Of a DNA stretch of 64,000 nt, positions 54,520 through 64,000 are shown piece after piece (the first letter of the stretch is position 1; every line of letters starts with the position of its first letter). This DNA is from Liopterus haemorrhoidalis (Eukaryota > Arthropoda > Insecta > Coleoptera > Dytiscidae), in NCBI GenBank assembly GCA_963971575.1, contig OZ020620.1, forward strand, positions 41,020,924-41,084,923. Direction: 5' to 3'. The position numbers and the translations under genes are program-made. The notes under the pieces were generated by a model. That model saw nothing but the letters and a program-made list of their open reading frames with translations, ran no database searches and was not told where the DNA came from.

Positions 54520-54699
54520 TCGGTCCGTTTTTTTCTTCCAGAAAAGACTTTATTGTGAAAAAACATGAAAAAATACACTATACCAACTATTTGCCATCGC
54601 TTGCTATTATTTTTTCCCATCTGCCTGGCAGTCGTTGTATTCCGTGACGGAAAAACGACTCTTCCTTCGAAGCGATCCATTCATTGAGCCATTTCTCTA
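54520..54699 (-). pseudogene. mariner transposase C-terminal fragment
   Basis: The minus strand reads EKWLNEWIASKEESFFRHGI then QRLPGRWEKIIASDGK and a stop, the mariner C-terminus, with about 60 bases of 3' UTR. It ends where family B begins (54700). Confidence 0.85.
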
Positions 54700-55391
54700 T
54701 TTTTACCGACCGCCAACATATAACGGGTGTTTTTTTTAGAGGTATAGAACTTTAAATTGCAATAAAACAACGATGGATTATTCGATTGACATGAATTTTT
54801 TTTTATTCGAAAGATAATCTTGTGGCATTACATTAAATCATACCAACAAGACGGCGCAACATGTCACACAGCTCGTGCCACAATCGATTTATTGAAAGAC
54901 ATGTTTGGTGACCGCCTAATTTCACGTTTTGGACCTGTGAATTGGCCTCCAAGATCTTGTGATTTAACACCGCTGGACTACTTTCTGTGGGGCTATGTAA
55001 AGTCATTGGTCTATGCGGATAAGCCACAAACGCTTGACCATTTGGAAGACAACATTCGCCGTGTTATTGCCGATATACGGCCACAAATGTTGGAAAAAGT
55101 CATCGAAAATTGGACGTCCAGATTGGACTACATCCGAGCCAGCCGTGGCGGTCATATGCCAGAAATCATATTTAAAATGTAATGCCACAAGATTATCTTT
55201 CGAATAAAAAAAAATTCATGTCAATCGAATAATCCATCGTTGTTTTATTGCAATTTAAAGTTCTATACCTCTAAAAAAAACACCCATTGTAAGGGAGGTA
55301 TTGTGATCATACCGATTTTGACGTTTCGAGATTTCGATCGATCTCCACGAATTGAAGTCCCTACATAACGTTTTGACTATTTTTAGCATGA

Positions 55392-55426
<35 letters not shown>

Positions 55427-56812
55427 TCGTCCGTCCGTCTGTCTGTCTGTCTGTCTGTCTGTGTATACGTGCAGAGCAAATTCGGCTGAAAGGATTTTTA
55501 TGAAACTTCATATTTAAGCTTATGACATCAATGGCACGAGTTGATCAACTTTTGGTAAAAATCGGTGGACTAGAAATGGGAGTTTACTCGTGTCGATTTT
55601 AAGATTTTTGCTAATATTTCATAACAGTAAAATATTTCGAAAAAAATTATTTAACAAAAGTTGCTATAAAAGCAATAACTAACAACTTATTTCAGACATT
55701 TTTTGATAAAATGAAAAAATATAATATAACATTTATTTAATTTTTTGAAATAGGGCCCCCGTTAGGCTTTTTTTGTATAGATATATAAACTTTGTCTCTC
55801 ATATAAGAAGCAGAAACTAATTCTATCTTCATGTATAAAATTTTATCAAAATTGGTCCATAAACATTAAAAATATTGTAATTTAAAAAAAAAAAAAATGG
55901 ACCCCCATTTAGGCCTTTTTTGTACAGATAAATGAATTTTGAACACCTACATACCAGGAGACACTAATTCTAATATTCTGTGTCAAATTCCATCGAAATC
56001 GGTCCATAAATAAGCGAGTTATGGCCGTGCTCTATTTTTGGTCAAAACTGGAGCAATTTTTTTTACCAACTTGCGAATTTGATGTTTTTGACTATACAGT
56101 CAAAAGCCTCATACACTCCTAATTCTAAAACTGTAAGTATTTTCAAAATCCGTTCATAAATAAGCGAGCTACAGTCATTTGAACTAGTTTCCATTAATCC
56201 GCTCTAATTATTTGGTCTAATTCAGTAATTAGTTCAGATATTTGGTTTAGTTTAGGTGTTTTCCCGGGTTAGCAGCACTTGCCATACATTTCTGAATCAA
56301 ATCAAAATATAAATATACGTCATTAGGATTACAATGTAATTTATTGGAAAAACGTATGCTTTAATTGTGATTTATGCAGATAAAATTTGATCAAGGACTT
56401 TTTAATTAGGCCTTTTGATTGGCCCTAGAGACGTGACGTTAACTGACGGTAAGAATCCCAAGATGGCTACCTATTTTTGTCTAATGATGACATTTGATAT
56501 TTTTTAAGGAAATTAAATTGAAAATTTGTGTTGAAAAGTTGTAAAAAGGTAAGAAATATTTTAAAATTTAATTAGAATTTATTATTTATATTTCACAACA
56601 GAAGAACAAAAGTTGCTATAAAAGCAATAGCTAATAACTTTTATTCAAGACATTTTTTGATAAAACGAAAAAAAAAAAAATTGAAAAAAGTATTTATTTT
56701 TTCATACTTATATGTAACGTTTCCATAGTCATGATAAATAATATCTCTGTTAGAAAATATTAGGCCAAATATTTCTACTCTGCTGCTAGAATGGTGGCCA
56801 CAGCTGATTTTT
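54700..56812 (+). mobile_element. Family B, long copy, interrupted by a DD41D element
   Basis: Starts TATTTTTACCGACCGCCAAC, is interrupted at 54724-55289, then continues GGGAGGTATTGTGATCATAC, a GTCT/GTCC tract (55391-55462), the family B core and about 1.1 kb of extra sequence (TAGGCC and CGGTCCATAAATAAGCGAG blocks) missing from shorter copies. It ends with GTGGCCACAGCTGATTTT at 56812, joined directly to family A copy 6. The extra internal sequence may be the closest to the ancestral form; no protein is evident in it. Confidence 0.8.
54724..55289 (+). mobile_element. DD41D (rosa-type) element, 5'-deleted, duplicated 3' end
   Basis: The left about 110 bases (GGGTGTTTTTTTTAGAGGTA onwards) are an inverted copy of the right end down to the transposase stop (CTTGTGGCATTACAT), making unusually long TIRs. 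The frame 54820-55182 encodes SYQQDGATCHTARATIDLLK, ISRFGPVNWPPRSCDLTPLD and YFLWGYVKSLVYADKP; 41 residues separate the two Asps, hence DD41D. The DNA-binding domain and first Asp are missing. The element is inserted in family B within CCAACATATATAAGGG. Confidence 0.88.
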
Positions 56813-57719
56813 AGGGTTTTGTAGGTATGACCAAAAAACCCTTATACCGTCATTTTGTCGTCTGTCTGTCTGTCTGTCTGTCTGTTCGGTAAAAATTGTA
56901 GCCAAACGGCTAAACCTAGGGAGTTGAAATTTGGCATGCTTATACAACTCTTTGACCCGCACATAGGAAAAATACTAAAACATCTAAAAAGCATACCCCC
57001 CTAAAAATATAAACAAATATGTGCTCATCGAAAACAATTTTTTTTTTTTTAATGCTGAGTAGGGTATCAAATGAAAGCCCTTAGTACGTGGATTAGCGAT
57101 CAAATTTTTATTTTTGCAAAATAAATTATTTTGATGCGATTTTTGCCAAAATTGTGCAAAAAAATTTTTGTCCCACACCCTGTAGCCCAGATGGTTTAAA
57201 CTAAAAATCTAAAAAAATTCTAAGTAATGTATATTGGTCTGAACCGAAATAGTACAACAGGAATTTTTGATCAGATTATGTTTTCGGAAAATAACGCATT
57301 TTTTGTGGTTTTTGGTTCACAAAGTACAAAAGTTATACCAATGGAAGACACTCACATGCAAGGCGTGCGATAGCTTAATGGGCTAGAGCACTGGTGTTGT
57401 AAGCTGGAAAACGAAGGGTTTCGAGTTCGAGTACGGAGCGAATTTTATTTTTTCTGTTTTTTTTGCATTTTTATTATGTTGAAATTATTTTGTCAAAATT
57501 CTAGTTCTAGACAAATATTGTATTTAATTTTTAAGAGCGTAAATTTAATAACCAGTCTTATTATATGATTAACAGACGATAAATTATTTTAAAAATATCG
57601 TTAATTTTGCCGTGATTACTACAAAGTAAAATTTGTCCTACACACTCAGCATACCGCCTTCACTTATTATATACCTGCGAAACTCTGAAATGTGTGAATA
57701 TTCACACATCAATTTTTTT
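56811..57719 (+). mobile_element. Family A copy 6, variant 3' part
   Basis: Starts at the T-run shared with the family B end (TTTTTAGGGTTTTGTAGG), GTCT tract 56860-56885, standard backbone to about 57556, Thr-like cassette at 57364-57445. After AATTTAATAACCAGT the sequence differs from other copies until ATACCTGCGAAACTCTGAAA and the terminal palindrome (TGTGTGAATATTCACACA) and T-run. The 3' half is therefore a deletion or replacement variant. Confidence 0.83.
57364..57445 (+). ncRNA. tRNA-like cassette, Thr-like, in family A copy 6
   Basis: A-box TAGCTTAATGG (57371-57381), D-arm GCTT...GAGC, then GAGCACTGGTGTTGTAAGC, which closely resembles the tRNA-Thr(UGU) anticodon arm (ACTGGTCTTGTAAACC), and B-box GAGTTCGAG (57423-57431). 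The 3' anticodon stem and acceptor no longer pair. Confidence 0.55.
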
Positions 57720-58344
57720 GTTTTGATCTTGTTAGCCGTGCTTGGTATAGAATGTAATAGGTGTATGTCCGAGAGGTTGGGGGCCCAGGGCTTAAGCCCT
57801 ATTAGCCTGTATGCAGATCCGCCACTGTGTATACCTCATAAAAAAAAGTAAATTCAACGTTTGAAAATATCGGAAATAGACAGTATTTATCTAAGTACTT
57901 ATTTAACCTCGCTCCAGCTTGAAAGTTTATCGACTTAACTTTTTCCTACATATTCGAAAATAAAATGATCGGAACCTAAGTTAGCAATAAGTTGTGGAAA
58001 GCTGACGTTGATGGGTATGGTGTTCATCTGATGTAAGCCCCGAAGGAGAACTCGCATTTCGCTCTAAATGAAATATTGATAGCGGGTAGTATCAGGGCGA
58101 GTAGCATAGAGGGCACCACTTGCGAAGATTTGCAAGTCTGATAGAACATCTGTAAACACTAAGTGAATACCGTCAAATTCATGTTCTTATTACATACAGT
58201 GCTCAATTATGATAATCATTTATTATTCTGTACAGAATAAGTGTCTTGGAGGATGTCTTCTAAGAATAATTGGAGGATACCCTAGATGGAAACGTGTATC
58301 TGAGATGCACGAAGAATTGAATATAATATATGTTAAAGATTATA
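57720..58344. other. Mostly unassigned; hAT-like end at 57822-57831
   Basis: GATCCGCCACTG at about 57820-57831 looks like a hAT right end; no partner was found. The rest up to the DD41D element has no supportable feature. Confidence 0.4.
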
Positions 58345-59484
58345 AAAGGTGTCTCAAAAGAAATTTTATATTTATTTAGCTTACTGCGTGAACGCAACGT
58401 ATCCGAGGGGCGCGGGGGTTATGTAAATCGGTAGCCTGGCTCTTGGGAATTCAGTCGCTATGGAGCGTTTCTCGGGAGCAGACCGCGCGTTATGCGTGCG
58501 AAAGTTTTACAAACCGGTGATTCGGCGACTGTAGCGCGTAGAAAATTCTGCAGTATTCGAGGTTTTCGCCACTTAAATGATGCGCCAAGCATTCCACTCA
58601 TTCGACATTGGGTTAAAAAGTTTGAAGAGACTGGTACAACGCTGGATAAATCAAAATCCGGGCGACCTAGGTCATCAAGAACGGTAGAAAACGTGGATAA
58701 TGTTAATCAGTTTGTTCGTGACTACCCGAACCTTTCAATTCGGAAGCGCGCAGTGCTTTAAATGTGCATAGATCATCATTACATCGCATTATGCACAAAG
58801 ACCTAAAGCTGCACCCCTACAAAATTCAATTGGTGCAAGAATTAAAGCCCCAAGATGCCAGTCAGAGGCTTAATTTCGTAAATCAGGTGATTGAGCGATT
58901 TTCAACGTTTACCAACATTTTGTTTTCGGATGAAGCTCATTTTTGAAGACGAAAGGGGGCGTGCAGTTACAGTGAATTCAGAGCGTTATGTGGAGATGTT
59001 AGACAACTTCTTGGTACCTGAACTGCAAAACTTTCCTGGCTATAACCAAAGGACATGGTTCCAACAGGACGGAGCAACTTCACACACGTTCGTGAAATTT
59101 TCTCAGGCAAATTGATCTCCCGGAGAGGTGACATAAATTGGCCTCCACGCAGTCCAGATTTAACCCCTATGGACTTTTTCCTATGGGGTTATCTTAAATC
59201 TAAAGTTTACGCCAATAAACCGACTTTACTGGCGCATTTGAAAGAAAATATCCGTCACGAAATGGCAGCCATCCCTGAGTCCACCTGCCGAGACGTCATA
59301 AGTAATTTTACTGTTCGATTAAATGAGTGCCGAGAACGCGAGGGTCTACATTTAGACGATATTATTTTTAAGAAATAAATCCCCAAAAAGTGTATTTTAA
59401 TAATTAATAAACATTTTTTCTATATACGGCTTACTTTTTTTTTAATCGATCCACTAAATATAAAATTTCTTTTGAGACACCTTG
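58345..59484 (+). mobile_element. DD41D (rosa-type) mariner-like element with TIRs
   Basis: Left end AAAAGGTGTCTCAAAAGAAA, right end TTTCTTTTGAGACACCTTG; TA flanks both (58343-58344 region and 59485-59486). 1140 bp, shorter than full elements because of an internal deletion in the transposase. Confidence 0.88.
58461..59378 (+). pseudogene. DD41D transposase, frameshifted and internally deleted
   Basis: The DNA-binding domain is in frame 58492-58761 (SIPLIRHWVKKFEETGTTLD, KSGRPRSSRTVENVDNVNQF). A frame change precedes 58764 (SSLHRIMHKDLKLHPYKIQL; FTNILFSDEAHF with the first Asp). About 60 residues are deleted after this, then EDERGRAVTVNSERYVEMLD, RTWFQQDGATSHT (second Asp), a further frameshift and ISRRGDINWPPRSPDLTPMD (third Asp) with FFLWGYLKSKVYANKP, ending LHLDDIIFKK-stop at 59378. 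Same superfamily branch as 54724-55289, but a different family. Confidence 0.9.
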
Positions 59485-59486
59485 TA

Positions 59487-60034
59487 TAACATATCTTACT
59501 AAACGATTCTTCGATAGGTGTAATCTAAATAGTAATAGTTTAATAAATAAATTGGGTGATTATATTTTAGAAAATTTAAGTTATAAAAAATACAAACATA
59601 AGCGTATAAAGCATATATTTTTGTAATTAGATTCAATTAAAAGTGTTTAGGGTTTTTGCTTTTTTTCCCTTAAATAAATTTGTTTGACAGTTCAATGATG
59701 TACATATATGCCTGTATAGGGAAAACTATATATTTAATTCTAAGAATACATAGAAAAAATTTTGATATATGTATGCATTCTAATTTGTAAAAAATGTTTT
59801 ATTGTAATACTTTGCAAAGCAATAAATATTTTATATATATTTATTATTCTATTACTAAGATGGCGTTTCTTGCAAGTAAATTACATAAAAACCGCCAGTA
59901 AAGTATCGTAAAACGGGGTAAACTTGACCAGGGTCAAATTAGATTCAAAAAAATCGTATATTTGTGTACGTTAATAATTATTTAATTTTTTTTAATGGTT
60001 TTTCCGTTCCAATAATGTAATTAATGAATATTTT
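59487..60034. other. No recognisable feature
   Basis: AT-rich sequence; no gene, TIR or RNA supported. Confidence 0.45.
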
Positions 60035-60349
60035 TGGGAATAGCGGTGGAGAAAAGTAAACTCAAAATTACTAGTACCCGATATTTCGGTCTAATTTTTT
60101 AGACCTTTTTCAAGGGCTGGAAAATTTTATTAAATTATTATATATAAATTACAGACAAAAAAAAATGTTTAGACTTACAGTAAAAACTAAGAGTCTCCTC
60201 TGATGTACATTAATAAACTAATTGAAAAAATAGTTTTAAAATTAAACATTAAAATAAATATCACATAAATCACATATTAAAATCGTTATAACAGCTCATA
60301 TAATTTAAAATTTTGAGTTTACTTTTCTCCACCGCTATTCCCAAAAACA
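60035..60349. mobile_element. Inverted-repeat element with hammerhead-like relic (Penelope-like)
   Basis: TGGGAATAGCGGTGGAGAAA (60034 on) plus about 18 more bases is inverted at 60313-60349. On the minus strand near 60070-60115, CTTGAAAAA, a stem AGGTCTAA/TTAGACC and GAAATATCGGG appear in hammerhead order but with a degenerate core. Layout and size (315 bp) resemble solitary inverted pLTRs. Confidence 0.5.
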
Positions 60350-60363
60350 TTAATATTATATAT

Positions 60364-60965
60364 CAGCTGTGGCCCTCCACAGGACCGACCGCCATCAGAA
60401 AGTACTTGCATAAAATACATTCTAGTAGCACAGTAGAAATAACTTTGCCTAATATTTTCTAACAGAGATATTATTTATCATGACCATGAAAACGTTACAT
60501 ATAAGTATGAAATTTTTTTTTCGTTTTATCAAAAAATGTCTCAAATAAAAGTTATTATTTATTGCTTTTATAGCAACTTTTGTTCCATAAATTTTTTCGA
60601 AATATTTTTCTGTTGTGAAATATTAGCAAAAATCTTAAAATCGACACGAGTAAACTCCCATTTTTAGTCAACCGATTTTTACCAAAAGTTGATCAATTCG
60701 TGCCATTGATGGCAGAAGCTTAAATATGAAGTTTCATATATTGCCGACCGGCGTAGCGTAGTGGTAACACAAGTGCTCTGCGTTGCGAATGGTGCTCTGT
60801 GGTCTCGGGTTCGAATCCCGTTCAGGCATGGAAATTTTCTCAAATAAAAATTGTCCTGGCTAATTGCCATAGCAGCAAAGGCCATTAAATTTAAAAAAAA
60901 GTTTCATAAAAATCTTTTCAGCCGAATTTGCTCTGCACGTGTACACATATAGACGGACGGACGGA
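60364..60965 (-). mobile_element. Family B copy (3' part) with nested SINE
   Basis: From the terminal palindrome (CAGCTGTGGCC...) and ACCGACCGCC inverted repeat, through the family core (AAAAGTTGATCAA, CGACACGAGTAAACTCCC), to the GTCC/GTCT tract at 60952-60965, where a second copy starts. A tRNA-derived SINE interrupts it at 60739. Confidence 0.85.
60739..60900 (+). mobile_element. tRNA-derived SINE, 162 bp
   Basis: Flanked by perfect 8-bp duplications GTTTCATA (60731-60738 and 60901-60908). The uninterrupted target (AAGTTTCATAAAAATCC on this strand) exists in other family B copies. A-box TAGCGTAGTGG (60754-60764) and B-box GGGTTCGAATCCCG (60807-60820) form a strong pol III promoter; the tail is A-rich. 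The body after the tRNA head is only about 70 bp (TGTCCTGGCTAATTGCCATA, GCAGCAAAGGCC). Confidence 0.92.
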
Positions 60966-61460
60966 CAGCTGTGACGGATGGTCACCACAGGACCTACCGC
61001 CATCATAAAGTACTTGTATAAAATACATTCTAGCAGCAGAGTAGAAATAACTTGGCCTCATATTTTCTAACAGAGATATTATTTATCATGACCGTGGAAA
61101 CGTTACATATACAAAGTATTAAAAATTTCGAAAAATTTTTCAATTTTTTTTTTCGTTTTATCAAAAAATTTCTCAAATAAAAGTTGTTATTTATTGCTTT
61201 TCTAGCAATTTTTGTTCCATAAATTTTTTTGAAATATTTTTCTGTTGTGAAATATTCGCAAAAATCTTAAAATTGACACGAGTAAACTCCCAGTTTTAGT
61301 CAACCGACGGACAGACAGACAGACGGACGGACAGACAGACCGACAGACATCACGTTATGTAAGGACATCAATTCGTGGAGATCCATCGAAATCTCGAAAC
61401 GTCAAAATCGGTATGATCACAATACATCCCTTATATATGTATGTTGGCGGTCGGTAAAAA
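60966..61460 (-). mobile_element. Family B copy, complete, in tandem with the previous
   Basis: CAGCTGTGACGGATGGTCAC..ACCTACCGCC start (3' end of the element), core deleted between CAACCGAC and the GTCT/GTCC tract (61308-61345), then the 5' end ATGTTGGCGGTCGGTAAAAA at 61441-61460. Head-to-tail with the copy at its left. Confidence 0.87.
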
Positions 61461-61519
61461 TTGTTTGTTGGTTCACGCATTAAGAGATTTAATTTGGTAT
61501 GCCACTCAAAATTTAAAAA

Positions 61520-61736
61520 AAATATTTATCTTTTATTTGTTTATATTTATCCCGCGCTGTATTTTTTGAACTCTCTATAGTTTTCCTATATGTGGGTCAA
61601 AAAGTTGTACAAGTATGCCAAATTTCAACTTTCTATATTCAGTTATTTGACTACACTTTCTACCGTACAGACAGACAGACAGACACATGAGTGACGTTAT
61701 AAGGGTTTTTTGGTGGTCATACATACAAAACCCTAA
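61520..61736 (-). repeat. Family A copy 8, diverged 5' part
   Basis: Related to the first about 220 bases of family A (CCTATATGTGGGTCAAAAAG, short GTCT tract 61670-61683, AAGGGTTTTTTGG) and ending ACAAAACCCTAA at 61736. It is followed by GGTCCTCAG...CAAGTGATGACC, similar to the flank of copy 4. Confidence 0.75.
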
Positions 61737-62586
61737 GGTCCTCAGTTCATTTCTAAAATACAAGTGATGACCTAAAAACTCACTATTTTAACAAAAACGC
61801 GTAACAACCACATGTGTTTAAAGCTCTTGAGGGGGCCTCATCATATATTTTGACAAATTCACGTGTATTTGGAGCACTTGGGGGGAGGGATTAAGCCCCT
61901 GACTCCCCCTGGGAGCGCGTCTGGGCCTCTATTACATTTATATTTCAATAGAAAATATAAATAAGATCTTAAAAAGTTTAAAGTATACCAGTTATTAATT
62001 TACAAACAATTTATTGAATTAGTATAACAACTGTGTTGAGGGGCACACAAATATTGGATCCCTTGGCTGTAGACCAGACCCCCCCCCCCTAATCAGCCAG
62101 TGTGTTTTGCATTCAAACACTAAGCAGCCACTTTTTGTGGACAACTGAAAATAATCCATGTGAAAGAACTCATGAAAACTGATGATATTTTCAATGTTTA
62201 ATTAAACGAAATCATAAATGTGGCATTACATTTACATATATGTTTTATGATATTTCGAACTGAAAATTATAACATTTCTAGTTTTAGTGTACTGTACAGT
62301 ACAGGCCGGACGTTGTCATCAACAGGAAATACTCCGATTATATTTTGTTGAGAGGATCCAGTTACCAGTTGCGAGACTTCGCTGAAAATTTAATTAAAAT
62401 CATTTTAATTTTATTTTGTTTAACGTACTTTTGCTGTATTTATATTTTTATTAGTTTTATTTTATTTTATACTTTATGATTCAAAAATGTTTTTGAATGA
62501 AATTTAATTAATTTATTTTTTCACAGTTGTTGAATTTAATATTTTTAAAATTATTATTAATAAATATAAATGTCTCTTAAATAATA
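61737..62586. other. No recognisable feature
   Basis: Mixed AT-rich sequence with a few G/C-rich patches (GGGGGCCTC near 61834, a C-run near 62081). No supportable gene or element ends. Confidence 0.4.
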
Positions 62587-63775
62587 CTACTATGGTCTAT
62601 TTCAAAGTAGAAAAATGTGTGTAAGAAGGTAGGAGCTGTTTGTCCTTGCTTCGGATTGGTTTAGATCGTCATCCCTATTACACTGTAAAAATATTGTTTT
62701 TAGTCCAAGTTGACAGATGTTCAGTGTCGTACATTGAAAATATATATTATTTATATTATTTAATTTTTCTCATATATTTTGTTATTATTTACATATTTAG
62801 ACTTTTATTTATATTCTTGAGGTAGATTTTATGGAGAAAATTCTCAATGTAATTTGTTTTTACGCAGTTTTATATATTTTAGGTTATCTGACATATAAAT
62901 ATTTTTTGACACTTGATAATTAACAGATCAAGAGAGAGGACTAATGTGAAGCCAAAAGACAGCCCAGCTGATTGCGCCCAAAGAAGAAGTTATTGATATA
63001 ATTTTTAGACCATCATATATACATATATTTTTAATTTTTATTTACAATAATTATTTAAATAAGAAACTATAGCTCTGAAGATATATTGTTTGTTTTATTG
63101 CTTTATTTAAACTGTTTTAGCCAAATCTCTCATTTTATACATATATAGTACATAATTTTTAAAATTAATATTTTTTTAAATTTTAATTTATGTCGTATAA
63201 ATAACGTAAGTGTATTATCTGCCTTGTTTATTTCAATATCTTATTAACCTTTTTTATATTAAAAAAAAAAAAAAATCATTTTCTAACCCAGTTGCTACGC
63301 CCATGCCCTAGTTGTAACTTATTTTAAATTTCCCGCTATACTGTATTTGATCAGTGTAAATCGTACTCGGTTCGCAGCGCTATCTACTTTTTTCTACTTT
63401 GAAATAGACCAGCGGTTCCCAAACTTTTTTGGCCGCGACCCGGTACGAGGTTTGAAAATTTTTCGCGACCCACCATATGAAAAAAAAACATTTATTTACA
63501 AAACAATTTTTTTTTAAAGCAGTAGCTTTATAGTAATAAAGAGTAATAAATAGTAATAAAGAGTATAGTATAGTAATAAAGAGTATAGTATAGTAATAAA
63601 GAATATAGTATAGTATAGTATAGTGATTAACTGACGTAAAAAAAATAATATGTACAAAAAAAATCTTTTTTGTGTTTTTACAATTTTTTTCGCGACCCGG
63701 CAAAATTTTTCTGCGACCCGGTGCCGGGTCGCGACCCACACTTTGGGAAACGCTGAAATAGACCATAGTATTTTA
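62587..63775. mobile_element. TIR element with nested hAT MITE
   Basis: ACTACTATGGTCTATTTCAA plus AGTAGAAAAA (62587-62616) is inverted at right: TTTTTCTACTTTGAAATAGACC (63389-63410, before the nested hAT) and CATAGTATTTTATT (63764 on, after it). The interior (about 770 bp) is AT-rich and non-coding. No clear target duplication, so the superfamily is open. Confidence 0.65.
63410..63755. mobile_element. hAT MITE (CAGCGGTTCCCAAAC type), 346 bp
   Basis: Ends CAGCGGTTCCCAAACTTTTT and CTTTGGGAAACGCTG, perfect 8-bp duplication AAATAGAC (63402-63409 and 63756-63763). CGCGACCC motifs near both ends; internal AGTATAGTAT minisatellite (63540-63620). Related to the 19685 element by its terminal sequence. 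Confidence 0.93.
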
Positions 63776-63788
63776 TTTAACAAGCATA

Positions 63789-63813
63789 TAATGATAATAA
63801 TAATAATAATAAT
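63789..63813. repeat. (ATA)n / (AAT)n microsatellite
   Basis: About eight ATA units. The sequence after it (TTATTTATTGTCCACATACA) may be the 3' tail of a LINE extending beyond the window edge; not provable here. Confidence 0.7.
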
Positions 63814-64000
63814 ATTTATTTATTGTCCACATACAATACATAATCTTTAATGGACAGTCCATCAGATAAATTACAATAACATGACAAATGATAATTGATA
63901 CACAGAAGTTATAAATTAAGTTCAAAAAATTCTTGAAAACTATACATTGGGTTTTCAGTCAATATGTTTTTAATTGTTTTTTTATATTGTACTGAACTTA

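Noticed and set aside
13323..57445. Functional tRNA genes in the family A cassettes
   Set aside because: A- and B-boxes are good, but T-stems, anticodon stems or acceptor stems are broken in every copy, so true tRNAs are unlikely.
63380..63783. Minus-strand frames rich in Tyr-Thr-Ile-Leu repeats
   Set aside because: They translate the AGTATAGTAT minisatellite inside the hAT MITE at 63410-63755.

Overview
This window is AT-rich eukaryotic DNA, almost certainly from an arthropod and most likely an insect. The reasons are the dense mix of mariner/Tc1 transposases, Jockey-, I- and RTE-type LINE remnants, hAT derivatives with 8-bp target duplications, and two high-copy families built around (GTCT)n microsatellites like the DINE-1/mini-me class of insects. 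No complete host gene is visible. The best non-transposase coding exon (33.0-33.7 kb, minus) has a splice acceptor and belongs to an uncharacterised multicopy arthropod/cnidarian protein family; a GC-rich block near 9.0 kb could be a first exon.

Layout: 0-12 kb holds TIR-element fragments, two LINE scraps, three broken mariners, a folded-back mariner end and a 162-bp tandem array. 12.8-19 kb has two copies of repeat family A; the first contains an inverted-repeat, Penelope-like insert that in turn contains a LINE with an uninterrupted 945-codon ORF2. 19-28 kb is nested: a mariner split by two hAT elements, another mariner split by a LINE that carries a family A copy, and a TAGGG-type hAT split by a family A copy. 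28-41 kb has a hAT with a nested tRNA-derived SINE, a hAT MITE, Tc1 and mariner fragments, the spliced exon, an I-like LINE, an internally deleted mariner, a 750-bp hairpin element and a hAT hosting family B. 41-64 kb has two more mariners, LINE 3' ends with clear target duplications, a CACTG-ended element full of GAGTACTAGTACTC palindromes, a Tc1 with a nested long-TIR MITE, two DD41D (rosa-type) elements, and clusters of families A and B.

Families A (about 1.05-1.1 kb) and B share one architecture: T-rich 5' end, short subterminal inverted repeat, (GTCT)n tract, matching inverted repeat near the 3' end, then a terminal palindrome and T-run. This is the layout described for Helentron-associated non-autonomous elements. 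The most unusual observation is that family A copies keep the same backbone but carry different tRNA-like cassettes with A- and B-box motifs at the same internal position (Gln/Arg-like, Thr-like and Glu-like versions), always in element sense.

Many insertions can be dated relative to each other because the interrupted sequence is known from other copies in the window, so empty sites can be read directly. Stretches over 300 bases without recognisable content are listed as such.
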